64,000 nucleotides of DNA from NCBI RefSeq assembly GCF_000234665.1, contig NC_018306.1, positions 62,001 to 126,000 on the forward strand, in the 5' to 3' direction. This document shows, piece by piece, positions 9,401 to 19,380 of the stretch (position 1 is the stretch's first letter; each line of letters opens with the position of its first letter). Below the pieces are notes generated by a model, which made no database searches, was not told the origin of the DNA, and was given only the letters and a program-made list of their open reading frames with translations. The translations under genes and the position numbers were made by a program. Source of the stretch: Leishmania mexicana MHOM/GT/2001/U1103. Lineage: Eukaryota; Euglenozoa; Kinetoplastea; Trypanosomatida; Trypanosomatidae.

Positions 9401-11797
9401 TTACGGCACGGACACGAACTCGTGCTCGATGCCAAGCCGCCTGCTCGACCCTCTTGTGTACTTGTTGCGATACACCGGCACCCCGTCCGCCGCCGCCATG
9501 TCGTATGCAGGCGTCCGCTTCACCGTGTGCACCCACTTCACCGCTGGCAAGGTGTCCCAGCCCACCACCGCGGGCCCCGTGGAACGCCGCTTCTCCGCCA
9601 CCCACTCCGCCGCCTGCGCCACAGCATTCTTCTCAGCACGGCCCCTCTGGTTTGACCCTGCCAACGTCGCACCAAGCTCCTTCTGGAAGAAGTGGTGCAG
9701 GTAATGATAGTCAGCGGGGGTGCAGCGATGCGCCACGACCGTCGACCACGTCACGTCGTGCACCTTGCCGCGGTGCATGTCGTGGAACCGAGCCCGCCCT
9801 TCCTTCACGAACCACACGCGGTGGTTCGGGCAGACCGCCTTCGCTCGCTTCATGCCAGCGCGCAGTAGCACTCCGAACAGGATGTCCTCCGTGGTCATCC
9901 ACTTCGAGCGATAAAGGCCCGACAACGCAACGTCGAAGTCGGCCACGGACAGCAGCACCACATCGGCCTGCGCTCCACCTGACCGAGGCGCCAACACGAC
10001 CTGAGCGAGAAGCCGGTGCACCATGAACGTCATACCGGCGTTGAACGGAACACGTCCGATGCTACGCCTGCTGCCCCAGTACGCGCACTCCGTCGTGCTC
10101 GCGTCCACGGCGTACGCGCTGTCCTTCAGCGCCTCGGCAGTCGGCGGCGGCAGACGCTTTTGCGTGCCACCCATCACGTACCGCACATCGCTCAGGAACT
10201 GCGGCACCTTCATGTAACTGTCGTCATCCCCCTTGATGATGAAGGGGACATCCCTGAAGGCGTGGTACGCGTACTCCAGCCACAGGATCAGCTTCTGACT
10301 CATCCCGACCTCCACGGGGAGGCCCCACTTGATCGTGTCGCCAAGCTTCTTGTTCGTGGTCGGCCGGCGGTCCGTCATCATGTCGATCCACACGACGTTG
10401 CGGTGCGTCAGCGCCTCCCGCCACAGCGCAGACGACGCGTGGCAGATGTACTCCGCCGGCGACGTGAACGCGGGCGTCACGGGGAGCGACAGGGCGCCGC
10501 TCAGGTACGACAGCGCAGACGTCTCCGCGCCCACAGTCGCGTGGCGGCTGATCACCTCCGCACACGGTGTGTCCTCCACAGCAGCAATGTTCCAGTCGCG
10601 GCGGAGCTCCATCCGGCGCTGCACAACGCTCGCATCGGCCGCGTCATCCATGCCCTCGGCCCGCGTGGCCCTCGCCAGGAGCGCCTCAGTGGCAGCCTTG
10701 TACTCCGTCGTCGTCGGCAGCAGCGCACTCAGGCCCCCTCGCTTCGGCTCCGCGGCTGACGCGCCGTCGCGCGCGGATGCTGGAGAGCTCTCTGGTGCAT
10801 CGCGGGCGACCACCTTGGGCTCCACCGCGGCGAACACGTACAGCGCCAGCAGCGCGGCGTCGAAGTGGTTCTCCGTGCGCGCCACCTCCTGGTACGTCAG
10901 CCACGTGCTGCGCTGTGCCTCACGCAGGGCAACACGCGCCGGCTGATCCGTCGATGGGATCCCCATCACGGCAAGATACGGTGTCCGCGGCGGCGCAGCC
11001 CCCTCGCCAGCGTCGCCCACGGTCGGGAACCCGTCACCGTACACGTGCCGCAGCCACTCCCACTGCGGCAGCTCCGTGCGCACACTCACGTCGTCCGTCA
11101 CGCTCGTCATCGCCAGCAGCATCGGCCCGACACGACCCAGCGGTGCAAACGGCGTCGCGTACACGGCGTGCCGCGGCTGCAACTCTACGCCCTCCACAGC
11201 GCTGTCGTGCGTCTGTCGGTCGGTGCAGTCCGCGCAGTCCTTCTCCACAACGTGCAGTGTCCACGAGGGAAGAAAGGCCGCGCTGATGCGCAGCGGGCTG
11301 CAGAACATCGACCCGATGCGGCAGCTCTGCTGCGAAGTAATGTTGAGTCGGCTCACGGCACCCTCGTGCTGCACCAGCACGGCCCACGGATGGGGGATCG
11401 GTCCCAGACGGCGCACCAGCTGTGCCTCTGACAGCGGGTGCAAGCGCTTGAGCCATCTCAGCAGCCACCACATCACGAGTAAGCAGCTGATGTACAGAGC
11501 CATATCCATGAGCAGGCACACGGGCCGCTTCCGCAACCCGGTGCGGCGCCGCCACAAACGTGCCGCGCCCAGCTTCATGCACCCACACAGTCGCCAAAGC
11601 TGGCGAGAAACACGCGAGCGACGTGCACGCGCATGCTCCGGCTCCGTCGACACTGACGTCGCCAGGTGGTGGGTGGTGTTCGAGCTGCTGAAGCTGACGG
11701 GGCGCTCCGGCGCACAGCCCTCGCACGAGAACGAGGTCACGGAATAGCGCATCGACGAAGTCGGTGGCCCGCCGACAGTACAGACGCTCCCGCTCAT
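9401..11797 (-). CDS. SCG-type phosphoglycan glycosyltransferase family protein (copy 2, mosaic)
   Basis: A 798-residue type II membrane protein with the acidic triplet D524-D526 in KGDDDSYMKVPQ. It is a chimera of its neighbours. The N-terminus, membrane anchor (around LLMDMALYISCLLVMWWLL) and 5' flank match copy 3; the stem and catalytic middle (about 10,060-11,370) match copy 1 almost exactly; a block of about 250 nt (9,800-10,060) after the catalytic core is private; the sequence then returns to copy 1. The last 18 residues are also private: after YRNKY the conserved tail (YWVDRATAVDDGYCSLP in copy 1) is replaced by TRGSSRRLGIEHEFVSVP. The start at 11,797 lies 5 nt after a good splice acceptor. 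Probably active, acting in the Golgi on lipophosphoglycan side chains; sugar specificity unknown (SCG or SCA). Confidence 0.87.
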   Translation of the reverse strand: MSGSVCTVGGPPTSSMRYSVTSFSCEGCAPERPVSFSSSNTTHHLATSVSTEPEHARARRSRVSRQLWRLCGCMKLGAARLWRRRTGLRKRPVCLLMDMALYISCLLVMWWLLRWLKRLHPLSEAQLVRRLGPIPHPWAVLVQHEGAVSRLNITSQQSCRIGSMFCSPLRISAAFLPSWTLHVVEKDCADCTDRQTHDSAVEGVELQPRHAVYATPFAPLGRVGPMLLAMTSVTDDVSVRTELPQWEWLRHVYGDGFPTVGDAGEGAAPPRTPYLAVMGIPSTDQPARVALREAQRSTWLTYQEVARTENHFDAALLALYVFAAVEPKVVARDAPESSPASARDGASAAEPKRGGLSALLPTTTEYKAATEALLARATRAEGMDDAADASVVQRRMELRRDWNIAAVEDTPCAEVISRHATVGAETSALSYLSGALSLPVTPAFTSPAEYICHASSALWREALTHRNVVWIDMMTDRRPTTNKKLGDTIKWGLPVEVGMSQKLILWLEYAYHAFRDVPFIIKGDDDSYMKVPQFLSDVRYVMGGTQKRLPPPTAEALKDSAYAVDASTTECAYWGSRRSIGRVPFNAGMTFMVHRLLAQVVLAPRSGGAQADVVLLSVADFDVALSGLYRSKWMTTEDILFGVLLRAGMKRAKAVCPNHRVWFVKEGRARFHDMHRGKVHDVTWSTVVAHRCTPADYHYLHHFFQKELGATLAGSNQRGRAEKNAVAQAAEWVAEKRRSTGPAVVGWDTLPAVKWVHTVKRTPAYDMAAADGVPVYRNKYTRGSSRRLGIEHEFVSVP

Positions 11798-12262
11798 CCA
11801 CGCTGTATGGGGCGATGATGGGGGTGAGAGGGGGAGGGGAGGGGGGAGCTGAGATGGCAGGGTGACACTAGTGCGCACAGACGCGTCGATGCGTGGCCTT
11901 GGTATACAGGGGAGGCCACCAGCGCTGTCGGTGGTGGGGCGGTGGGTCGGGGCAGCCCGGCGCCACTCCGCAAGCGGCGCGCGAGCCAAAGCGCACGCGC
12001 ACGCACGTCAGGGGGACGCGCAGCGATCAGGCACGTCGCCGGTGTGCACCGCGGCACCCGAACGCAAGAGTTTGCAGCAGGCCAGCACCCGGGCGTGCGC
12101 ACCTTACCTGAGCGGGAGAACGGGCTGTGCGGGAGAGGGAGAGGGAGGGGCCGCAGCAGCAAGAGACTGAAGAAACACAGCACGCGATTCCGGTGTCACC
12201 CGTGAGAGTCCATGTCCTCTCATCGACGCCAGCGCAAGAGGCAGAGGTCGCGTGCGTGTGTG
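11353..12262 (-). repeat. Segmental duplication, unit A (N-terminal coding plus 5' flank)
   Basis: About 910 nt covering the first ~150 codons of copy 2 and its 5' flank are almost identical to 18,470-19,380 in front of copy 3. The only coding difference I noticed is Leu versus Ser just after the membrane anchor (LKRLHPL versus LKRSHPL). Homology stops inside a TG microsatellite on the outer side and inside the stem coding region on the inner side. Confidence 0.9.
11802..11852 (-). promoter_or_regulatory. Predicted spliced-leader acceptor for SCG copy 2
   Basis: The minus strand shows a C/T-rich tract (about 11,822-11,850) followed by CCATACAG, AG at 11,804/11,803, only 5 nt before the ATG at 11,797. 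A second candidate lies further out, with a CT tract at 12,113-12,150 and AG near 12,109-12,126. The same sequences precede copy 3. Confidence 0.45.
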
Positions 12263-12280
12263 TGTGTGCGTGCGTGTGTG

Positions 12281-12320
<40 letters not shown>
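12252..12320. repeat. TG/CG dinucleotide microsatellite
   Basis: About 69 nt of TG repeats with a few CG interruptions. It marks the outer boundary of the duplicated block shared with 18,470-19,380, where the matching TG tract is shorter (about 19,368-19,394). Confidence 0.9.
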
Positions 12321-12321
<1 letters not shown>

Positions 12322-12889
12322 TACCAGCGGACCTCGCCGCGACACTCGCCGCGGCAGGTATATATGTGGTGTGCCCACGCTGACCGAGTGCACAGGTCTG
12401 CGAGGACTCTGGAAGGAAAGCAAGCCAAGAATCACCGGCGACAAGGGAGAGAGAGTGAGTGAGAGACACGCCTGCGGTGCGTGCCGGAGAAGGAGAAGGT
12501 CCATGGGCGACGGAGGGCGGAGGAAGGGGTAGGAAGACGGGCAACGGGAGGAGAGCCGGGGAAGCTGCCGCCGGCGCATACGCGCATCGCGCCGGGCCAC
12601 AAACCCGAAAACGCATGTCCCGAGAGAGCGGGCGAGAGAAGGGCGCGAGGAAGCTGCGCTGCGTGGTGCAACAGGGGGAGGAGGGGGAGGAGGGGGAGGA
12701 GGAGGAGGGGCAGATCCCTGCGCCGCCTTCCCAACAGATGGGCGAGTGCGGCGTCAGAAGAATGCTGAAGTCGCGTTGCCGACGGCTCAGAGAGTTTAGT
12801 TTTCGTAGTCATGACTTTCACGTAGTCTTCAGAAGCGAAACAGGCCAAAAGTATGTACGCGCACACCACCTCAGCTCCGCTGACGGCTG

Positions 12890-14580
12890 GTGAGGTGCAG
12901 CGACATCCTGCCCGACTAGGACATGCCGCCCAACCGTCGAGCCGGGTCCATGCATCGTACCGACTTGCTCTTCCTCGTCCACTCCCTCGGGCACCTGCAG
13001 CGTCACACGCACTTGGATAGACAGCATGACTTGATCCAACGCGGGCCGCGTTCAAGGTGGTGCCCGAGGGAGGAAGCGACGGTGGCTGTCCTGCAGCTAG
13101 TAGGAGGAGCAGGCTAGCCTGCATGCCGAACGAGCCTCAGGCCAGGGCCCGCTGAGACCCGGCACATCCTGCCCGTGTGCCACGCTTCTCTCCGAGCAGC
13201 TTCAGACCCTGGGATTCCATAATATGCTGTGGAGACTCTCCGCAGCGGAGTCTGGAAGACTCGATGGTATAATTTGGGGGTGTTGTCGTCGTGCTTCCAG
13301 CATCTGCGCCGCCTCTCTCCGCCCATCACTCTCCCGCCCTGCTCATCTCTGGATGCCTTGCGTGAATGTGGCACACCATGCCAGCCACGCGTGGCAGCGC
13401 GTGTGCACTGTGCTTGCATTTTCCATCCTGAGGCCTGCTCCAGGACGACGTTGTTGTCGGGGGGGGGGAGGGGGGGGGGCCGCTGGCTGCATCCTCCACT
13501 TCCGTCCATGCCGCCAGAGGAGGGGGGAGGCATGTGTGGATGGCTTGCCCGTGTGTGCCGCGACAGGTGGGTCGTTGCTGTCGGCCTGTGGCAGCAGGAG
13601 GAAGGGGGGCGGGGGCACACCACCACTATGAAGTGTTCCAGTGTCCGGCGCACCACCCTGCCCCGAGGGTGGATTGTAGTGTGACTCGCATGACATCCAT
13701 GTCTGCGGAGGGCGTGAGGAGTGCGAGAATATCCGAACCGAAAGCTGTGCACAGTCCGGCTATCGTGCTGAGCTCCAAACTCAGCGGGTCCCACTGCACT
13801 GACCAAGACGGCACCGGGCTGATGCTTTCGCGACTCCGCGTGTACGCCTGGCCATCGTCGCTCTCCTTTTAGCGGAAGCGAGCACAGGCGCGACGATCTT
13901 GTGAGAGATCCATGACCCAGCGAGTAGGTTACGGGGACTACGCGGAACTTCCTCAGCGCTAGGATGATGGCGCCGCGGTCTGCCGAATCCAGCGTGCGAT
14001 GGTAGAGTGCCCCAACGCTGCTTCTAGCTTGGTAGCTGGCCGGTGCTGCCTTACTAAGTGAAGGGCGCAAGAGCCCAGGGAAGCTGCGGTGGATCGGTGA
14101 GGGCGTAGGCCAGTCTTGCGGCGGTTGGGCCTTCGTCTCCAGATGGTCGCGCAGCCTTCGCAAGATCATTCGTCCGAGTGACGGTAAGACATTGCTGATC
14201 AGCGCCACGGACGCTGGTGGGACACGAGACCGCCATCTAGTATATACGGCTGCGCGAGGGGGGAGGGCCGCCATGAGCAGCACCGATCTTTGTTTTCCAT
14301 GTCGCAGGAACGCGGCTGATGGCAACGCTCTGGCCTCAAGCGTTCAGCAGCGCCATTCTGACCGGCATCGGGAGGGCCTTTCGACACTCGTAACGTGAGC
14401 CTCGTCGAGTTCGGGGGAGGGGGGTGGACTTCACGGAGCGCCACATCGACCTCACCTATGGCGCACGGTCTGGTGGGTGTAGAGGTGGGCCTCGCGGTGT
14501 GACGCGAAGGATGGATGCCCGGGTGTCGCGCTGACGTCTGCTTAGTGCATCTTCACCAAAGCGCTGGCCTTTCCCTCTCG
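12890..14580 (-). other. Microsatellite-poor block with unrecognised open frames (possible old mobile-element remnant)
   Basis: Unlike the flanking DNA, this 1.7 kb has almost no dinucleotide runs and keeps open frames on the minus strand: 13,114-14,325 (403 codons) and 12,818-13,039, the latter including VRVTLQVPEGVDEEEQVG. The composition resembles the 57-58.6 kb block that contains retroelement motifs. A stretch around VTYSLGHGSLT loosely recalls the arginine box of DIRS-type tyrosine recombinases, too weakly for a call. No start-site, splice or family evidence supports a real gene. Confidence 0.25.
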
Positions 14581-14789
14581 CAGGGAAAGGTGGCGCTCGC
14601 CTTATCTGATGGCTGGTGTGCGCAGTGCGCGGTGCGCAGGGGCGGGGCGGGGCGGGGGAGGCATGGATAGCCTAGATGCGCCTCCCGTGATCGGAGGGGT
14701 CAATGGAGATGAGCGTGTGTTGGAGGCCGGTGACCCTCAAGCCAGACTCCCTTGTGGCCGCTTGACCGACGTCTCCCCCAGTATCAAAG

Positions 14790-14836
14790 GGAGGGAGGGA
14801 GAGGGAGGGAGAGGGAGAGAGAGGGAGAGAGAGGGC
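14790..14836. repeat. GGGA/GAGA purine repeat
   Basis: Tandem GGGAGGGA and GAGAGAGGG units, all purine on the plus strand, hence pyrimidine on the transcribed strand. Confidence 0.8.
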
Positions 14837-15556
14837 CACGCCCCGGGCGACGCGCGCAGCGCACCTTCGCGAGAGCCGACTCCGCTCGCGCACGAGCGAT
14901 GGCGTCCAGAACGGCCTATCGGGGCGGTTTTCTTGTTTGCCACCCGAGGCATCCCCCCCCCACCGCGCCTTTTTTTTCGAGATGTCCGTGGCGTTGTTAC
15001 TCTAGTTAGGAAGCTTATCTTAGCACTGAGCGGAGCGCTGCGTGGGCATGGGTGGTGGTGGTGGTGGGTGGTGGTGGTGACCCGATCCGACAATGCGGCA
15101 GGGGGGGGGGCGCCATGGCGAGGTGTATGGCGCGCTTGCGTAGGTCATGTATTTGTGATGGCGTCCCAGTCGTGCAGGGGTGGTGTCCCCCTCTTCCTCC
15201 TCCTCCTCCCTCCACCTTTTCCACGGGTACTGCGTGTGGGTTGGGTGTCACGCCGTGCGGTCACTCTCAGCGGTGTATCAAAGCATGGTGTGTGTGTGTA
15301 TGTGTGCCTCGTAGGGTCATCGCGGCAAAGCCAGACCGCCACTCTGTCAACCGCCGTCCTTGGGAACAGGGGGAGGGTAGTCATCTGTCCGTCTGCTCCG
15401 GTGGCGTGAGCACGGAGACGCCAGAACCGTGCTTCCCCTCTCCTACTGCACGGACATGGTGAAAACTGGAAAGTCATCCACTGCCTTGGCGGGCCCGTCG
15501 CGGTGGTGAAACGCCTCTCTTGCCGAGTGCAGGCCTGTATCGAGGATTCATTACGG

Positions 15557-15850
15557 AGCCGGGTCCACCAGCGCCGTCTGGCGTCGTCCCAGCCCACCGC
15601 GACGTCACACGCCCACAGCGCAGGCTCGCCCCACGATGGGCGCTCCACACCACCGCAACGCAGCCAAGGCAGACGAACGGCCGGCGCATCCGTGCGCGCC
15701 TTTGCAGCCGCCGACACGATTCGCAGCGAGCCGGCGCAAGCGACATCATGCCCGCACGTCTCTCCGGCACAGCGCCGGTCCCAGACACCTGCCCGCCCAC
15801 ACCAAGAGTCCGCCACCACACACGCACGGGGGCCCGGTGGCCGGCGTCAT
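15557..15850 (-). repeat. SIDER-like 3'-UTR repeat, copy A (truncated)
   Basis: About 290 nt are over 90% identical to two longer copies at 28,534-28,998 and 32,612-33,077. It lies downstream of the SCG copy 3 stop codon, so inside its probable 3' UTR. Compared with the other copies it lacks the outer ~110 nt and a short CCACCACCCACC-rich insertion near the inner end. Size, dispersal and 3'-UTR position fit the SIDER retroposons that affect mRNA stability in Leishmania; the family assignment is inferred. Confidence 0.6.
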
Positions 15851-16373
15851 GACGAGAGCTCCAGACCGACACACCAACAGAACAATAAAACCACGAAGAA
15901 GCCCTGCACGACTCGGAAGAGCTTGAAAAGTGAGGTGGTGGATACATCGGAACGCGCGCGTCCCACACCGCCGCGGCTGCCGCCGCTGCGATGATGACTG
16001 GCGCTTCTCTTCAGCAACAACAACGGCGGGAGATATCGTCGTGTGTGGGGGGAGGGGGAGGGGGAAGCGGCGAAGATCCCGTGGGGAACCCCTCTCCGCC
16101 CCCCCTCGCCTGGTGAGCCGACCGCGGTGAATATCTGTCCAAGTGCCAGCACAGCGGAGCCGCCCTTCCTGTGCTCGCGACGCTGCGAGGCTCGCATGAA
16201 CGCGCAGCCGTGCAGACCAAGCACCCGTCGCACAGCTGTTTGGTCGGCGGGGGGAGGGGCAGGGGAGGGAGGGCACATCAGTGTGCCCCCGCCCGCCCGT
16301 TTCGCGCTTTACTCGCGCTCCCACACTTCTGAGCGTGTGTGCGATCAAAACCTCTCCAAGTGAGGGCGCCGCC

Positions 16374-18914
16374 TCACCACTGCGGTAGCGAGCGATACCC
16401 GTCATGGATGTTCGTTGCCTCATGCGTCCAGTACTCGTAGCGGTTCTCGTATACCGCGACGCCGTCGCCGACGGCCAACGTAAATGGTGGCCGCCGGGAG
16501 ATGTTGCGCGCCCACTGTACGTCTGGCAGCCCGCTCCAGTTGAACTCCATCATGAGGGGGTCTTTCTGAATTTCGGTCACCCACTGCGCCGCCATCTCGA
16601 CCGCCGCCGCCTCGTGCTCTTCCTCTGTGGCGTACTTGCCCGCGGCGGCTGCGATGCGGTGCTCTTCACGGAAGTAATAGTGTAGGTAATACGAGTCCGA
16701 CGGACGACAGCGGTGCGCCACGACCGTCGACCACGTGACGTTGTGCGTCCGCCCAACGTGTATGTCGTGAAACCGCGCATACCACTCCTTCACGTACCAC
16801 AGCCGCCCATTCGGACACAACTCCTTCACGCGTGGCAGGGCGCCGTAGATCTGCAGCCCCATGAGGATGTCCTCATGATGGAACATGATGCGCCGGTATG
16901 TCAGCCTGCGCTTCATGGTGAAGTCCTCTGCAGCGAGGCGCACAATGTCCAGCCGGCGTCTGCTCGCCTTCGGCTCGAGCAGCGCTTGTGCCACGCGACG
17001 ATGCATCATGAACGTCATGCCGGCGTTGAACTGCGTGTTCAGATGATGCCGCAGGCTACCCCAGTACACGCACTCCGCCTCTTCCACCAGCGACCGTGCT
17101 CTCAGCGGGGGCAGTACGTTGCCGTACACGTCCGTGCCTGCCGCTGTCGGTGCTGCCGCCATCGTCGCCCCTTCCACCTCTACCACCCCTTCACCCACAC
17201 CGTCCACCCAGCGACGACGTGGCGGCGCTGCCTCTCGGGCCTGCGTGCCACCCATCACGTACCGCACATCGCTCAGGAACTGCGGCACCTTCATGTACGC
17301 GTCGTCATCCCCCTTGATGATGAAGGGGACATCCCTGAAGGCGTGGTACGCGTACTCCAGCCACAGGATCAGCTTCTGACTCATCCCGACCTCCACGGGG
17401 AGGCCCCACTTCCCGTCCTCGCCAAGCTTCTTGTTCGTGGTCGGCCGGCGGTCCGTCATCATGTCGATCCACACGACGTTGCGGTGCGTCAGCGCCTCCT
17501 GCCACAGCGCAGACGACGCGTGGCAGATGTACTCCGCCGGCGACGTGAACGCGGGCGTCACGGGGAGCGACAGGGCGCCGCTCAGGTACGACAGTGCGGG
17601 CATGGCGGCTCCCTCCTCCGCCTGAGACACTCGGATAACTCGATCACAGGGAGAGCTCACAACATCGTCGAGCTGCCAACTACGGCGAAGGGCCACTCGG
17701 CGGCGTTCGACGTCATCAACGACGAGACCAGCAGTCGTGCTGCCTGCCGCGAGGGCCTGCGAGGCCGCATCGTACTCTGTGAAGCTTGGCAGCAGCGCAC
17801 TCCTATTGTAGCAGAGTTTGGTGGAGTCGTCGGCGTCCGCCATCCGCTTCATGGGCTCGGCTGGCGTTGCCTGTCCACTCATCGGCGTATCCAGGGACGC
17901 CCCTGGCTCCACCGCGGCGAACACGTACAGCGCCAGCAGCGCGGCGTCGAAGTGGTTCTCCGTGCGCGCCACCTCCTGGTACGTCAGCCACGTGCTGCGC
18001 TGTGCCTCACGCAGGGCAACACGCGCCGGCTGATCCGTCGATGGGATCCCCATCACGGCAAGATACGGTGTCCGCGGCGGCGCAGCCCCCTCGCCAGCGT
18101 CGCCCACGGTCGGGAACCCGTCACCGTACACGTGCCGCAGCCACTCCCACTGCGGCAGCTCCGTGCGCACACTCACGTCGTCCGTCACGCTCGTCATCGC
18201 CAGCAGCATCGGCCCGACACGACCCAGCGGTGCAAACGGCGTCGCGTACACGGCGTGCCGCGGCTGCAACTCTACGCCCTCCACAGCGCTGTCGTGCGTC
18301 TGTCGGTCGGTGCAGTCCGCGCAGTCCTTCTCCACAACGTGCAGTGTCCACGAGGGCAGCATGTGCGGAGAGAGAACCAGCGATTCATTGCATGCACTCA
18401 CGCGCACCGTCGGGCCACTGTCGCACCGCGCAAGCCGCTCCTCCTCCAATGTCCTCGTGCTCAGGCGTGTCACGGCACCCTCGTGCTGCACCAGCACGGC
18501 CCACGGATGGGGGATCGGTCCCAGACGGCGCACCAGCTGTGCCTCTGACAGCGGGTGCGAGCGCTTGAGCCATCTCAGCAGCCACCACATCACGAGTAAG
18601 CAGCTGATGTACAGAGCCATATCCATGAGCAGGCACACGGGCCGCTTCCGCAACCCGGTGCGGCGCCGCCACAAACGTGCCGCGCCCAGCTTCATGCACC
18701 CACACAGTCGCCAAAGCTGGCGAGAAACACGCGAGCGACGTGCACGCGCATGCTCCGGCTCCGTCGACACTGACGTCGCCAGGTGGTGGGTGGTGTTCGA
18801 GCTGCTGAAGCTGACGGGGCGCTCCGGCGCACAGCCCTCGCACGAGAACGAGGTCACGGAATAGCGCATCGACGAAGTCGGTGGCCCGCCGACAGTACAG
18901 ACGCTCCCGCTCAT
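16374..18914 (-). CDS. SCG-type phosphoglycan glycosyltransferase family protein (copy 3)
   Basis: An 846-residue type II membrane protein with the acidic triplet D536-D538 in KGDDDAYMKVPQ. The N-terminus and anchor match copy 2. The stem begins with a private block (around LSTRTLEEERLARCDSG), then rejoins the shared sequence from LPSWTLHVVEKDC through the YVFAAVEP region. A second private block follows (from GASLDTPMSG to the VSQAEEGAAMP region), then a shared catalytic stretch, and finally a private C-terminal third that includes an insertion after MGGTQ. Catalytic residues are intact. The role is most likely Golgi side-chain glycosylation of lipophosphoglycan; because the acceptor-side C-terminal part differs from copies 1 and 2, the specificity may differ. 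Confidence 0.87.
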   Translation of the reverse strand: MSGSVCTVGGPPTSSMRYSVTSFSCEGCAPERPVSFSSSNTTHHLATSVSTEPEHARARRSRVSRQLWRLCGCMKLGAARLWRRRTGLRKRPVCLLMDMALYISCLLVMWWLLRWLKRSHPLSEAQLVRRLGPIPHPWAVLVQHEGAVTRLSTRTLEEERLARCDSGPTVRVSACNESLVLSPHMLPSWTLHVVEKDCADCTDRQTHDSAVEGVELQPRHAVYATPFAPLGRVGPMLLAMTSVTDDVSVRTELPQWEWLRHVYGDGFPTVGDAGEGAAPPRTPYLAVMGIPSTDQPARVALREAQRSTWLTYQEVARTENHFDAALLALYVFAAVEPGASLDTPMSGQATPAEPMKRMADADDSTKLCYNRSALLPSFTEYDAASQALAAGSTTAGLVVDDVERRRVALRRSWQLDDVVSSPCDRVIRVSQAEEGAAMPALSYLSGALSLPVTPAFTSPAEYICHASSALWQEALTHRNVVWIDMMTDRRPTTNKKLGEDGKWGLPVEVGMSQKLILWLEYAYHAFRDVPFIIKGDDDAYMKVPQFLSDVRYVMGGTQAREAAPPRRRWVDGVGEGVVEVEGATMAAAPTAAGTDVYGNVLPPLRARSLVEEAECVYWGSLRHHLNTQFNAGMTFMMHRRVAQALLEPKASRRRLDIVRLAAEDFTMKRRLTYRRIMFHHEDILMGLQIYGALPRVKELCPNGRLWYVKEWYARFHDIHVGRTHNVTWSTVVAHRCRPSDSYYLHYYFREEHRIAAAAGKYATEEEHEAAAVEMAAQWVTEIQKDPLMMEFNWSGLPDVQWARNISRRPPFTLAVGDGVAVYENRYEYWTHEATNIHDGYRSLPQW

Positions 18915-19380
18915 CCACGCTGTATGGGGCGATGATGGGGGTGAGAGGGGGAGGGGAGGGGGGAGCTGAGATGGCAGGGTGACACTAGTGCGCACAGACG
19001 CGTCGATGCGTGGCCTTGGTATACAGGGGAGGCCACCAGCGCTGTCGGTGGTGGGGCGGTGGGTCGGGGCAGCCCGGCGCCACTCCGCAAGCGGCGCGCG
19101 AGCCAAAGCGCACGCGCACGCACGTCAGGGGGACGCGCAGCGATCAGGCACGTCGCCGGTGTGCACCGCGGCACCCGAACGCAAGAGTTTGCAGCAGGCC
19201 AGCACCCGGGCGTGCGCACCTTACCTGAGCGGGAGAACGGGCTGTGCGGGAGAGGGAGAGGGAGGGGCCGCAGCAGCAAGAGACTGAAGAAACACAGCAC
19301 GCGATTCCGGTGTCACCCGTGAGAGTCCATGTCCTCTCATCGACGCCAGCGCAAGAGGCAGAGGTCGCGTGCGTGTGTGT
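18470..19380 (-). repeat. Segmental duplication, unit B (N-terminal coding plus 5' flank)
   Basis: Partner of 11,353-12,262. It includes the first ~148 codons of copy 3, the same CCATACAG acceptor just before the ATG (AG about 18,921/18,920) and the same upstream CT tract. The match ends in the TG run at about 19,380. Confidence 0.9.

Larger units (their letters stand above)
12321..16373. other. Intergenic region between SCG copies 2 and 3
   Basis: No intact gene recognised. 12,321-12,890 and 14,590-15,480 contain simple purine and CT runs, including a GAGG-type array at 14,790-14,836. Between them, 12,890-14,580 is a block nearly free of microsatellites with a 403-codon minus-strand open frame (13,114-14,325) that I do not recognise. 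15,557-15,850 is one copy of the repeat also found at 28.5 and 32.6 kb. Confidence 0.5.

Noticed and set aside
16713..18548. 611-codon plus-strand open frame
   Set aside because: It lies wholly opposite SCG copy 3 and has the His/Arg-rich composition of an antisense shadow; copies 1 and 2 show the same shadows.
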